Below the pieces are notes generated by a model. The model was given only the letters and a program-made list of their open reading frames with translations. It was not told the origin of the DNA and did not search any database. From NCBI GenBank assembly GCA_963082975.1, contig OY720344.1, positions 1,426,001-1,490,000 on the forward strand: 64,000 bases of DNA. Reading direction: 5' to 3'. The stretch is from Labia minor (Eukaryota; Arthropoda; Insecta; Dermaptera; Spongiphoridae). The translations under genes were made by a program, and so were the position numbers. Of the stretch, positions 36,365 to 47,015 are shown one piece after another; the first letter of the stretch is position 1, and every line of letters starts with the position of its first letter.

Positions 36365-36796
36365 AGATTAATAAATATATATATATTTTATTAAAAATAA
36401 ATATTTTTAATTTTATTTCGAAATTAAATAATGAATTTTAAAATATTTTAAATATAAAAAAATGTTAATACAATATCATTTAAAAAAAAGCGGGATTAAT
36501 AAATATATATATATATTTTATTAAAAATAAATATTTTTAATTTTATTTCGAAATTAAATAATAAATTTTAAAATATTTTAAATATAAAATTTCGAAATTA
36601 AATAATGAATTTTAAAATATTTTAAATATAAAAAAATGTTAATACAATATCATTTAAAAAAAAAGCGGGATTAATAAATATATATATATATTTTATTAAA
36701 AATAAATATTTTTAATTTTATTTCGAAATTAAATTATAAATTTTAAAATATTTTAAATATAAAAAAAATATTAATACAAAATTAAAAAAAGGCGGG
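36365..36796. repeat. Tandem AT-rich units (three copies)
   Basis: Three successive blocks each begin ATTAATAAATATATATATAT, contain TTTTATTTCGAAATTAAATA and end with AAAAAAAGCGGGA or AAAAAGGCGGGAG. The middle copy carries an extra partial duplication of TTTCGAAATTAAATAATGAA. Confidence 0.85.
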
Positions 36797-37261
36797 AGTA
36801 AAATTTCAAAATGGATGCCATTTACGTCACCCATATATAATTTTCAATTAAGAAATTAATAATGAAGCTGTAAGTTTCAAGAGATGTAATCAATAAAACT
36901 CAATTTTTCTTTATAAATACTATATCTAGTGTGAATTTGAAAAAAATCGTTAGAGCGGTTTTTGAGAACCAATGGTTATAGATAAATAGATAGATATATA
37001 CAATTTTAGCTAGCATAATAAGATAAGATATATATCGTGAAATAATTAAAATTCTCAAGTCAAATATACAGCGTGCACGCATACCGACGCATGTAATTGT
37101 GTGTGTGAACATGGTCGGCGATTCACACGCCAACACATACAGTTATGTGCGTCGATGACCATTCACGTTATTTATCCGAATCTCAACATTACTTTAACAC
37201 TACTAAATCAATTTAAAATTATTATTGCATTTAAAACTGCTTTTCTCTACTCCACAGATTT

Positions 37262-37670
37262 CACTATGCCGAAAAAAAATAACGACCAAAATTTAGACGA
37301 TATTATTTATTTCATACACCTTTCACTACTGGTTTATAGCCACACAGGTGCTAATGCACTTGAACGAGGCGAAGATAAAATCCCTCTAATTCTCGGGGGA
37401 GATTTTAATGTAAATTTTGGATCTGATGATTCGTTGCCGTTGATCAACTTTCTTCGAGAAACATTTGGTCTGCTTATAAATAACGATCCCAAGGAATCAA
37501 CAACAAAATCTGGAACTACAATAGATGCTGTTTTTACAAGTTATATAGAAAATATCGAATCACGAACATATATATCTTATTTTAGTTATCACAAGCCATT
37601 AATATCAGTATTACCAATTGAAGCACCAACCGACAATAGTACAGGCAATGTAGATATGATGATAGAGTAG
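37262..37670 (+). pseudogene. Endonuclease (EEP) C-terminal fragment, Helitron/Helentron type
   Basis: An open plus-strand frame (whole frame 37101-37670) encodes DDIIYFIHLSLLVYSH, then PLILGGDFNVNFGSDDSLPL, then KESTTKSGTTIDAVF and YISYFSYHKPLISVLP. GDFN, TIDAVF and S-Y-H-K-P correspond to the metal-binding and catalytic positions at the end of exonuclease-endonuclease-phosphatase domains. I recognise the phrasing from EEP domains attached to insect Helentron/PIF1-like proteins. The N-terminal half of the nuclease and any Rep/helicase are absent. The bases before about 37262 are probably not native coding sequence. Confidence 0.6.
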
Positions 37671-37876
37671 ATAATAATAATAATAAAGCGAATATTTGTT
37701 ACGAAAATTTTATACTGTTATATGTCTTTCGAAATGATCCCTTTATTTTTCTCTATTTCTCTCTCACTCACACTCTCAACTAAAATTTATCTTATTCTCT
37801 AGATTGTAAGAAGTTTCACTTCCGCCACGTGTACGATGCTGCACATTTTGCTTTTTTTCTTATTGCTTCATAATAA

Positions 37877-40306
37877 TCTATATATATAAAAAAAGGTTTT
37901 TGTCTGCACATTGCTCAGAATTTAAAAATTTTTGCATATCTTCGCGTTTCATGACCTCTAGAATCCAAAAGTGACTTTAGAATTTTTCATGTCTGTCTGT
38001 CTGTCTGTCTGTCGGTCTGTCTGTCGGTCTGTCTGTCTGTCTGTCCGGAAAATTACTATTTTATAGACTCAGAATTGGCTGAACCGATTTCTTTGAAATT
38101 ACATCACAATATTCTTATATACCTCTAGAGTCTAGAGTAACATAGGCTATAAATTTTATTTATATGTCAACAATAACCGCAGAAATTAATTTTTTAAAGT
38201 TTATATAATTCTCCGTGTTGTTCATTCAAGAGCCTGGCGTGGCCCACTGGCTCTAGCGGAATCATTTTAAACAATAAATTATCATAGCGATTCCCAATCA
38301 AAGAATTATTATAATATTTCACTTTTTATTTTAAATTCTAATATTCAAATATCAATTCAATTAGATAATTTATTCTAAAAGTTCCCATTTTAATTAATTT
38401 AATAAAATATTTAGATCATATTTATATTAACTTAATTTTTATTTATTCTTTCTATATATTTGAATATTTCTTCTTTTCTATTTGAAAGTGAAAGGTTAAA
38501 AAATCGCGCTAAGAACATTCAATATTTATATACAAAAATTATTCAGAGTATTGGCAAAGCGTATCACTCACAATCAGTGTAAATTGAAATTTATATAAAT
38601 TAACAAAGTGAAAATTTTTATTTGTTTAAATTTTATTACAATGAATCAAAAAAATTAAATATATAGATCACATGATTAATAAAAGCAAGAAACTTGAGAG
38701 AATATAACTGTTGGACGGAGGTCGGACATGACAGAAACTGTAAGCGAAATCTTCATATTGCGACTAATAATTTTCAAAAATCCCCTAGCACCACAGAATA
38801 AGATAAGTTTCTTTTAAGGGAGGAAAATAACTATGATCTAAAAAAATTAATAAAAAAACAAATAAATCAATTAATTTAAATTAATACTATTAATGAATGT
38901 ATATATTGGTAATTTATCTATAGTTTTATGCCGTTAATTTTTATAAATTGTCTCAAGTCTCTATTTTTGCATTTTCTCAAGTTTCATTATAATTAAAAAT
39001 ATTCAATAATAATCTAGCAATGAAAATAAAATATCAAAATGTAATGATCAAGATATATTATACTATTATAACATAGAAAATACTTAAGAACCATAGGCGG
39101 AGGAAATATTAGGAGATATCATTGCGGGTTCAGGCCAAATCGATCAACATTAATTAAGATATTTTCATTATGACAGATAATAGGAAAAAAACTGCGAATT
39201 CAATATTTCTGTTCACTAATTATTTGTAGACTTTAGTAAAACATACACATGACTCAATATAGATCAGCATAAACTTTTTCAAATTTGTCTTGAAGGTAGT
39301 AAAGAAAGAATAAGATGCGGAAATCAATTGTAAAATGATAGGTTACCCAGACGACTTAAATATAATAGGAGATTCGGCAATTGCAATTACAGATATCGAG
39401 GAAAAATTAATGGAGGTTTGAAATTAATAGTGATAAGAAAAAATATTTAGTAACAAAGAGGAAGAGTATTAATATACAAAATCTTAATGTACAAAATGTA
39501 GAATTTGAATATGTAGAAAAATTGAATGTAATCACGAAGGATAATAATATTTGAGAAGAATTTAAATCGGGGTTGCAATCGGGAAACGCCTGTTATCATG
39601 CAGTAAAGATGCTTATCTCTTCAAAATTATTATCAAAGGGAATATATAAAAAAATTATTTTGCCTGTTGCATTATATGAGTGGGAGGCATGGTCTATGAC
39701 CCTGGGAGATGAGAGTAGATTCAGAGTGTTTGAGAATAGGATTCTTCCCTGCATTTATTGGCCAAAGAAAGATGAGGTCACCGGGGAATGGGGGAGACAG
39801 CATAACAAGAAATTGCATGGTCTCTCTGCATCTTCAGAAATAGTTAGGGTTATAAAAGGGAAAAAGCTGCGATAGGCAGGGCACGTGGCTAGAATGGGAG
39901 AGGAAAAAGATATTGGTGGGGAGACCGATTGGAAAACGTCCGCTTGGAAAACCAATGACGCGTAGGAAGGGACGTAAGAGAGATGGGACAAGGGCTCAGG
40001 ATAGGGACACTTGGAGAAATGTGGTTGTTGCGGCCAAGAACTTTCGAGTATCTTTGAGCCATATAAATAGATAGATATAACATATACAATAATAATAATA
40101 TATATAATTAATTTACTGATTAAATAAAAATAGATTTTAAATAATCACACAATAAGAAATGAATGTTTTATGTAATATAAGGATTGAAACAAAATGGATG
40201 AAAACCTTTTACTACTTTCAACCAAATACTATGTACCACTCGGGGGTACAGGGGGCGGAGCCCCCGTCTAGGTGTGAAGAGCGCCGAAGGCGCTCTGAGC
40301 AGCTAG
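37877..40306 (+). mobile_element. Helitron, non-autonomous, canonical ends
   Basis: The 5' end TCTATATATATAAAAAAAGG is preceded by A (37876). The 3' end is a hairpin AGAGCGCC-GAA-GGCGCTCT (40278-40296), then 10 bases, then CTAG (40303-40306), followed by T. A|TC...CTAG|T with a subterminal hairpin is the defining Helitron structure; there is no inverted repeat or target duplication. It carries (GTCT)n at 37990-38045 and a LINE fragment (39095-40075), and encodes no Rep/helicase. That the two ends belong to one element is inferred from orientation and spacing. Confidence 0.75.
39095..40075 (+). mobile_element. LINE reverse-transcriptase C-terminal half
   Basis: RT block MIGYPDDLNIIGDSAIAITD (39337 region) holds a PDD variant of the YADD catalytic box. 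After frameshifts, ORF 39573-39875 gives AVKMLISSKLLSKGIYKKII, LPVALYEWEAWSMTLGDESR, then RVFENRILPC, DEVTGEWGRQHNKKLHGL and, past a stop, WAGHVARMGEE. These are hallmarks of the thumb/C-terminal region of CR1/Jockey-like LINEs. The tail ends (ATAGATAGATA). Broken by several stops. It lies within the Helitron 37877-40306. Confidence 0.75.
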
Positions 40307-40469
40307 TATTATATAAAAACAATAAAATTATTTCGTTCCTTTTCAAGTATTTTTTATGTTATTTAATATATAATTAATTTAAATAATATTATATTAACAT
40401 TTATAATTATATTATTAATTAAAAATCTTTAAAAATCTAAAGAATAAAATTATAAAAAATAAACAAATT

Positions 40470-40540
40470 GAAAGATTTGAACTCAGACAAAAGAATTACT
40501 AATCATAGACCTATCCGTTGCGACTGTCCTATCAACTAGT
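40470..40540 (-). repeat. tRNA-like module
   Basis: Minus strand: CAGTCGCAACGGATAGG, then TCTATGATTAG, then TGTCTGAGTTCAAATC, a good B box (GAGTTCAAATC). Orientation matches the other tRNA-like modules in the window. Confidence 0.5.
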
Positions 40541-40559
40541 AAAAACATAGGAAAGAAAT

Positions 40560-41250
40560 TCACTTGAAGGGTACGAAAATTCAGCCCATAAGCAATACAT
40601 GGCAAAGACTTTATTCATTAAATATTGATTAAACAGAGAAAAATGATCATGGAAATAGTTATAATACAAGAAATAGAAGAATCAAAAATAATCTTGTATT
40701 GAGAGAAGAGATATGCAAAGAATAATCATTTAATATAATTAATAAAAAGATTCGACGTCATTCAACATGGCAGCCGAAATCACATTGCAACTGTCAAAAT
40801 TCAATAATTAATATTTAATTAAGGAAGCATCATAAAATTATATAATGCTAGTGAAAATGAATCTACATTGAATAACGAGTATTTTGATATGCGTTTTATA
40901 TATTGTTATCAGAAAATGTTTATTTCAAGTGTAAACATGATACCAAATAAAAATTAATTATAATTTTCATTTATATTTCACTAAAAATCCATTTTATTGA
41001 AAATCTGGCGAAAATTCTGTTGTATCTTTTTACTTTTATTCATTTTCTATGAAATTTTGTTATTAATTTGTATAAACTGAATCCAATTGAATAGAAATGT
41101 TTCTGCTAATTTTCCAAAACGTTCTATAAATATGAGTTCCAAGTTTTCACTAATATGAAGCGTAGGAGAGGAGGGTCCTCTCAGAGGCACATAAGACATG
41201 TCTCACTCGTGAATATACCGGGTTTTGCCAGTCGGAGAATTGACGTAATC
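40560..41250. other. No gene seen
   Basis: AT-rich DNA without convincing coding potential. ATATACCGGGTTTTGCCAGT at about 41213 precedes the hairpin pair and may mark the edge of an unrecognised repeat. Confidence 0.4.
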
Positions 41251-41253
41251 TGG

Positions 41254-41323
41254 ATATATTTGAATTAACCCCCTTCGGGGGTTAATTCAAATATATATAT
41301 AGGAGACTCTTAAAGAGTCTCCT
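41254..41323. repeat. Two adjacent perfect hairpins
   Basis: The first has a 20-bp stem (41254-41273 with 41277-41296: ATATATTTGAATTAACCCCC, loop TTC). The second is the palindrome AGGAGACTCTT-A-AAGAGTCTCCT (41301-41323). They are 4 bases apart. Both are perfect, which suggests recent origin or selection. Confidence 0.85.
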
Positions 41324-41366
41324 ATAAAAGACAAAATTTCAATTTTTTTTTCTTTTTAATGAAGCT

Positions 41367-41650
41367 ATGCTAGGTATTCTCCTTCATCCAAATAAATTTG
41401 ATTTTTTGAATGATCAGGGGAGGGGAGGGGGGAGAGTAAGAGTAAGGGAATGGATGGAAAGGCGTCAATGGGTAAAGGACATGATTCCTAGAGTTAGAAG
41501 AGTGATTTAGAAGAAATCATGAGCTCACGTGAGGGCAGGGACGCCAATCCCTGAAATAGAATTCTTTTCTACTGGATTTATAGAAAAGAATCTACCCGTT
41601 ACCCAGAATATTATTTTTAAATTTATTAAAAATAAATTTTAGATCATAAT
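41367..41650 (+). repeat. Repeat with conserved 3' block, copy 2
   Basis: Matches 34490-34755: CATGAGCTCACGTGAGGGCA, GACGCCAATCCCTGAAATAG, TATAGAAAAGAATCTACCCG and CCCAGAATATTATTTTTAAA. Likely a LINE 3' portion. Confidence 0.6.
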
Positions 41651-42120
41651 CATCCTATATATGTTATTACATCTTTTATATACCATATATTTATATTTTT
41701 CTTATCCCGATAATTAATATACTTTTTATCCAAGGGCTTCCCTTTCTCAAAACACCGTTTAGTCCTAGACTACTCTACTCTACCCAAATTTCGTCTCTAC
41801 CTCCACCTCCTCTCATATCCATTCCAAAATGAAGTATTTATTTTAATTGAAGTTATAAATTTAAATGAAAAATAACAGCCCTTCCATTTACAATTTTTTT
41901 TTATTAATATTATTATAATAATTAAAACTAACATATCTTTCATATATCTAAGAACATATATAAATATATTATTGATTTAACCTTTCTATATTTTAGTATT
42001 TGACTATATAATTAATAATATATAATTTTTTCCCATTTTTTAGCACTTTATTACAAACATATTATATTTTTTTTAATTCGTGGATCAAAAATAATATAAA
42101 TATAAAATATATTTATTTAT

Positions 42121-42384
42121 TACATAATAAATAGATTTTGGAAACTAATAAGCAAAGATAAATATCCAAATATTTGGACAATGGTTGCTCGTTTCAATTT
42201 CTTCTTTGGCTCCACATATTTATGTGAATCCGCATTTTCTTATATGAATGCGATCAAAACAAAACCTCGATCGCAAATAACGGATCTACATTTAGAATCA
42301 TGCTTAAGAATTGCTCTAAGTTCATATGGGCCAAATTTTGAGAAACTTGCTGCTCTTATGCAATGCCAGGTTTCATCCAAATAA
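42121..42384 (+). pseudogene. hAT transposase C-terminal dimerisation fragment
   Basis: The frame ending at 42384 reads FNFFFGSTYLCESAFSYMNA, then IKTKPRSQITDLHLESCLRI and ALSSYGPNFEKLAALMQC. F-GS-YLCE--FS--N-IK-K-RS-LTD-HL is the conserved hAT C-terminal (GTF2IRD2/ZBED-like) dimerisation block. Only this end is left. TTTGGCCACACCTGATG at 42807-42823 is probably the element's 3' terminus, matching the MITE at 32726-32900. Confidence 0.75.
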
Positions 42385-43319
42385 AAATTGTATGCTTAAA
42401 ATTTGTTTTGTTCGTATTTATTTCTTAATATTGTATTTTTTAAAATTTTAATAAATATTGTTAGAATTCATAAAATAAAAATTATACCGTCGGCTTAGAT
42501 TGCAAACCTGCTAACTCATATTCAGCATATTTTGCACAACTTTCTTAAAACGCATAAATTTTTTGCTTGTCACGTTATTTTAATTAAATAGGTGCATAAT
42601 AGCGGTGTTTATAGCTAATGTAAGGTGTTTTTCTCTTTCTAATAGTGTGAAAATGTAATTTTTGACCAAAAGTGGAGATTTGCAATTTAAATCGGCGATA
42701 TTAGTGACTTCTTTAATTATCTTCTAAAATTTTAAAATTATTTGCCCATATCCATAGTCGACCGCAGACTATATTTTATTCAAAAAGTAGCCCCTAAAAG
42801 CTAAAAGTTTGGCCACACCTGATGTAAATAATTACTCTTGATGATAAATCATGTCACCAAAGGGGGAATCACAGACCATCTGTCCGTAAGGGGGGAACAC
42901 ATAAATAAGGAGAGTTGAAACCAAGTTAAGCTTACTTTAAGGGTCAAAAGAAAGCGCTGGTAGTCACAATCAATTTTTTTTGACGGTAATTTAAATTTCT
43001 TTTTGAAGTGACAGTTGTAATGGTCAATGGTGGGTCTTTTTAACTTTGATAGTCGATCAATTAACATATCCCATAATATCTAAGTTGACAAAATAATCAT
43101 CAATAACCATAATCATTTGTGAACATCAATCAATTGTGTAACAAGATAATGATAAAAAAAAAAAAAATAAATAAAACACTCACACACAAACCCGCTTTTT
43201 TTTCCCTCTTTAGTTCACCTAACCTAATCAGAGGCGCTAAAAACAATGTTTCATAAATTAACATTGAGTGTCCTAGTCTGATATTGATGGTCTGTGATTT
43301 TTATTAGATATAAAAGATA

Positions 43320-44560
43320 GTACCGGGACCCCGAGCCTCGGCTCGGTACTTAAGTTAAAAAAAATGATTCATTATTATTGGGTTTGGCTGGTAATATTAA
43401 TACCTGGGATACCGAGCTGTCGCTCGAAAAAATGTTTAGACATTATTATAGACATTTTCATTCTGTAAATTAAATAATTTTATTTCATTTAAATAAATAT
43501 CTATTTTTAAATAATTTTTCTCTCTACATTATTTATCTAATTCTGACAATATATTAAGATCACACCGGGACCCCGAGCCTCGGCTAGGTAATTAAGTTAA
43601 AAAAAAATAATTCATTATTATATTGGGTTTGGCTGGTAATATTAATACTTGGGACACCGAGCTGATATACAATTCTTTAATTATTTATTACAATTATTAA
43701 ATGTTGCATCATTGCATGGAACTTGGGGTCCTCAATAATACATAAATATGTATTATTAGATATGTTTCTAAGTGCATGAATATTTTTTTTTTATTGGAAG
43801 AATGATAAATATATATCGTAATTTATAATTATAAAATATTATTAAAATATATATTTTTAATTTTATTTCGAAATTAAATAAAAAATTTTAAAATATTTTA
43901 AATATAAAAAAAATATCTTTTAAAAAAAGGCGGGAGTCAAATTTCAATATGAGTGTCATTTGTCCATATATAAATTAAAAGATAAGATAAGTTAATTAAA
44001 ATATATATATAAACAAAAGCAAAATTAAATAATAAAAATTTATAAAATTTTGAATTAATATTAAATTATTAGTTAATGACTAATAAGTAATTAATAAAAT
44101 AAAAAAAATAAAATTTATTACAATATTACAATTATTAAATGTTGCATCATTTTAATTAATAAAATAAAATAAAAGAAATTAAATTTAATCAAAGAACAAT
44201 GAATAAATAAATATAAAATAATAGATAAAAAAAAAAAAAATTTTTTTTCCGCCGGTTTCGATCCTGCTAAGTTGACTATTCAAAACAGTGCCTTTACCCA
44301 ATAGACTAATATATTTAGATGATGAAAATGACATTTTTAATCTCTTTGCAAGAATTATATGTTTTTTTTGTTTTTGTTTTTGTTTTTTTTGAGAGTGATT
44401 AATAAATATATATATATATTTTATTAAAAATAAATAGTTTTAATTTTATTTTGAAATTAAATAATGAATTTTAAAATATTTTAAATATATAAAAAAATGT
44501 TAATACAATTCATTTAAAAAAAAGCGGGAATCAACCAACCGTATTTTTTTGTTAATAATT
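43320..44560 (-). mobile_element. Hairpin/TCTTAT-type repeat family, copies at 43.3-44.6 kb
   Basis: Left edge GTACCGGGACC with hairpin CCGAGCC-TC-GGCTCGG, then TTAAGTTAAAAAAAATGATT, then TTTGGCTGGTAATATTAATA and CACCGAGCTGTCGCTCGA-type sequence. A second hairpin copy starts at 43565 (ACCGGGACC). Then AT-rich units with TTTCGAAATTAAATAA and GGCGGGAG, and a tRNA-like module (44249-44310). The right boundary is uncertain because a foldback element follows at about 44627. Confidence 0.6.
44249..44310 (-). repeat. tRNA-like module
   Basis: Minus strand TAGTCTATTGGGTAAAG (A-box position) and, about 43 bases on, CAGGATCGAAACCGGCGG (B box). In the same orientation and repeat context as 36226-36292 and 62400-62466. 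Confidence 0.55.
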
Positions 44561-44626
44561 AATTAATTAAGATTAATAAATATATATATATATATATATA
44601 TTAGGTAATGGTCCATCGTACCTAAT

Positions 44627-45431
44627 CCCTCAACGGATCGAAAAAAAAAAAATACCAGTGCGTACCTTAGATTATCCTGATTGATTTTTGATATGAAATA
44701 ATTGGTGCTCATTTCGTGTTTACGGGAGAAAAATTAATATAATTTGCATATAAATTGGGGGTGGGGGGCCATGTTTTGATAGTTATAGTATGACTTATGA
44801 TCAAAAGAGGGCGAGATCTTCACCTTGTCCAGTAGATAGCGCTATTAAATACAATTTAAATTGAAATATATATTAATTTCAACATTTGCCTAAACATTTA
44901 TAAAAATAAATATACATATGAAATACGTTCAATATTAAAAATAAATAAATATACATATGAAATTTGTTTTTTTTATATTAAAAAATATTTAATTTGAGAT
45001 TAATTATATATAAAAAGATCAAGTATCAAATAGATTCAAACTTTTATTTTCTTTGATTAGATAGATTATAATTAAATATTATTTATATTATTTAAAAATT
45101 ATTATTTTTCTATTTATTAAGGATGTCTATTAAAAAATTGTAATTAACCTTATCATATGTCAAATATTATAGCTAAGTTTTTTTGAATTTTTTAAAATTA
45201 AAATAAATATTAATTAAATAAAAAACCTTTGTACTGTATCTCTAAATTATATAACCTTATACTAATAATAATATCCTAAAGGATTTTTAGAAATATAATG
45301 GGGAGAGATGAGATAGAGCAGCTATTCTCAAAGGGGTCCATGAGGACCCCCTGGGGGTCTATGATCACCAAGGGGTCTATTGGGGGTATATGGATTTAAT
45401 TAATATAATTATATAAATAAATAAATAATAA

Positions 45432-45469
<38 letters not shown>

Positions 45470-46480
45470 GTGTTCAGTTATCACATACGTATATATGTAT
45501 ACAGATACACATGCAAAAGCGAAGCTTTGCCGGGTCTGCTAGTTATACAATAAAGGACTCATTAATGCGTAAATAATTAAATTTAATGTTAATTATTTAT
45601 AAAGAAACACCAAAAGAAAGCTGAATCTTAATTACAATTTTTTAAAAGACATCCTTAACCCATTAAGTACCAACTTATTTTTTTTTTTAAATTAAATTTT
45701 TTTTATTAAAATGTATTTATTAGGGCTTAAATGTTTAGGAAAAATTTTTTTCCAAATTATAATTACTGAGAAATTAAGTGATAATTATTTGAGACCACTG
45801 GGACAATATGATTTAAAAATCTTTCTTATTCTCTATCTATTAGTGTGATGGATGGACTTGACAATTTTTGTGCGATTTCTTTTATGTTTGGCATAAAATT
45901 ACCAAGTTTTATTCTTAAATCTCCCCTTTCAATTTATTTTTTACTAAAGAGACATCCATATACCCCCAATAGACCCCTTGGTGATCATAGACCCCCAGGG
46001 GGTCCTCATGGACCCCTTTGAGAATAGCTGCTCTATCTCATCTCTCCCCATTATATTTCTAAAAATCCTTTAGGATATTATTATTAGTATAAGGTTATAT
46101 AATTTAGAGATACAGTACAAAGGTTTTTTATTTAATTAATATTTATTTTAATTTTAAAAAATTCAAAAAAACTTAGCTATAATATTTGACATATGATAAG
46201 GTTAATTACAATTTTTTAATAGACATCCTTAATAAATAGAAAAATAATAATTTTTAAATAATATAAATAATATTTAATTATAATCTATCTAATCAAAGAA
46301 AATAAAAGTTTGAATCTATTTGATAGTTGATCTTTTGCGCTATCTAGTTGAGCAAAGCAAACATTATGGTGAAGGCCCCGCCATCTCTTGAGTTGTCTTG
46401 ACCTAAAGCCAAGCGTGGTCGTTGGTTACGCCCTTTTAGGGACAATCATTTCTACCTCGGAGCCCCGGATGTAAACCTTT
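44627..46480. mobile_element. Foldback element copy 3 carrying a 383-bp inverted repeat
   Basis: The left part (CTCAACGGATCG to CAGTAGATAGCGC) matches the copy at 29444. The right part (GCGCTATCTAGTTGAGC to CTACCTCGGAGCC) matches its right end. Inside are two arms, 45013-45395 and 45954-46336, equal in length (383) and nearly identical as reverse complements. Landmarks: CAAAGGGGTCCATGAGGACC and GGGGAGAGATGAGATAGAGC. The 558-base spacer has a Helitron-type 3' end (CGAAGCTTTGCCGGGTCTGC then CTAG|T at 45539-45542) and an inverted copy of 31380-31615. Confidence 0.8.
45420..45470. repeat. (TTA)n microsatellite
   Basis: TAAATAAATAATAAATTATT followed by a pure (ATT)n run, in the spacer of the large inverted repeat. 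Confidence 0.85.
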
Positions 46481-46489
46481 ACCATATAT

Positions 46490-46794
46490 TATTAAAAATA
46501 AATATTTTTAATTTTATTTCGAAATTTATTTTATTTTAAAATATTTTAAATATAAAAAAAATATTAATTGAAGTAAAATTGATGACGTCACACCCATATA
46601 TAATTTTCAATTAAGAAATTAATAATGAAGCTGTAAGTTTCAAGAGATGTGATCAATAAAACTCAATTTTTCTTTATAGATACTATATCTAGTGTAAATT
46701 TGAAAAAAATCGTTAGAGCGGTTTTTGAGAACCAATGGTTATATATATATACAAATATATATACAATTTTAGCTAGCATAATAAGATAAGATTA
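46490..46794 (-). repeat. Hairpin/TCTTAT-type repeat family, TC-end fragment
   Basis: On the minus strand it begins TCTTATCTTATTATGCTAGC (ending at about 46794, next plus-strand base T). It includes GGTTCTCAAAAACCGCTC, ACTAGATATAGTATC and GAAACTTACAGCTTCATTAT. It ends in the TTTCGAAATAAAATT block, immediately beside the foldback element. Confidence 0.65.
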
Positions 46795-47015
46795 ACATGA
46801 TTAAAAAAAATTAAAATTTTAAAAAAGCTGTTTATAAAAATACATTTTTTTACATTTTGTGCGGAAAATTTAAGAACTATCTCATCATCATCAATTGTTT
46901 CTTTACTATTTATTATCATTTTACATAAAATATTTTTGCAATATATATATATAAAATCTTTAAAAATATATAATTTATATATAATAAATAATTTTTTATA
47001 ATTTTAAAATTCATA

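Larger units (their letters stand above)
35996..37029 (-). mobile_element. Hairpin/TCTTAT-type repeat family, 3'-truncated copy
   Basis: Read on the minus strand it begins TCTTATCTTATTATGCTAGC (ending at 37029, followed on the plus strand by T). It passes GAACCAATGGTT/GAGCGGTTTTTGAGAACC, three tandem copies of a ~130-170 base AT-rich unit, a tRNA-like module (36226-36292), and stops inside the TTTGGCTGGTAATATTAATA block. The GC hairpin end (GGGACCCCGAGCC) is missing here. Other copies: 43320-44560, 46490-46794 and 60418-63376. Confidence 0.6.

Noticed and set aside
36365-36796. CRISPR-like array
   Set aside because: Repeated units are 130-170 bases, AT-rich and contiguous without unique spacers, in a eukaryotic genome.
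42849-43067. 72-codon minus-strand frame (KRPTIDHYNCHFKKKF)
   Set aside because: No neighbouring exons, no domain and no homologous copy in the window; likely chance in repeat-derived DNA.
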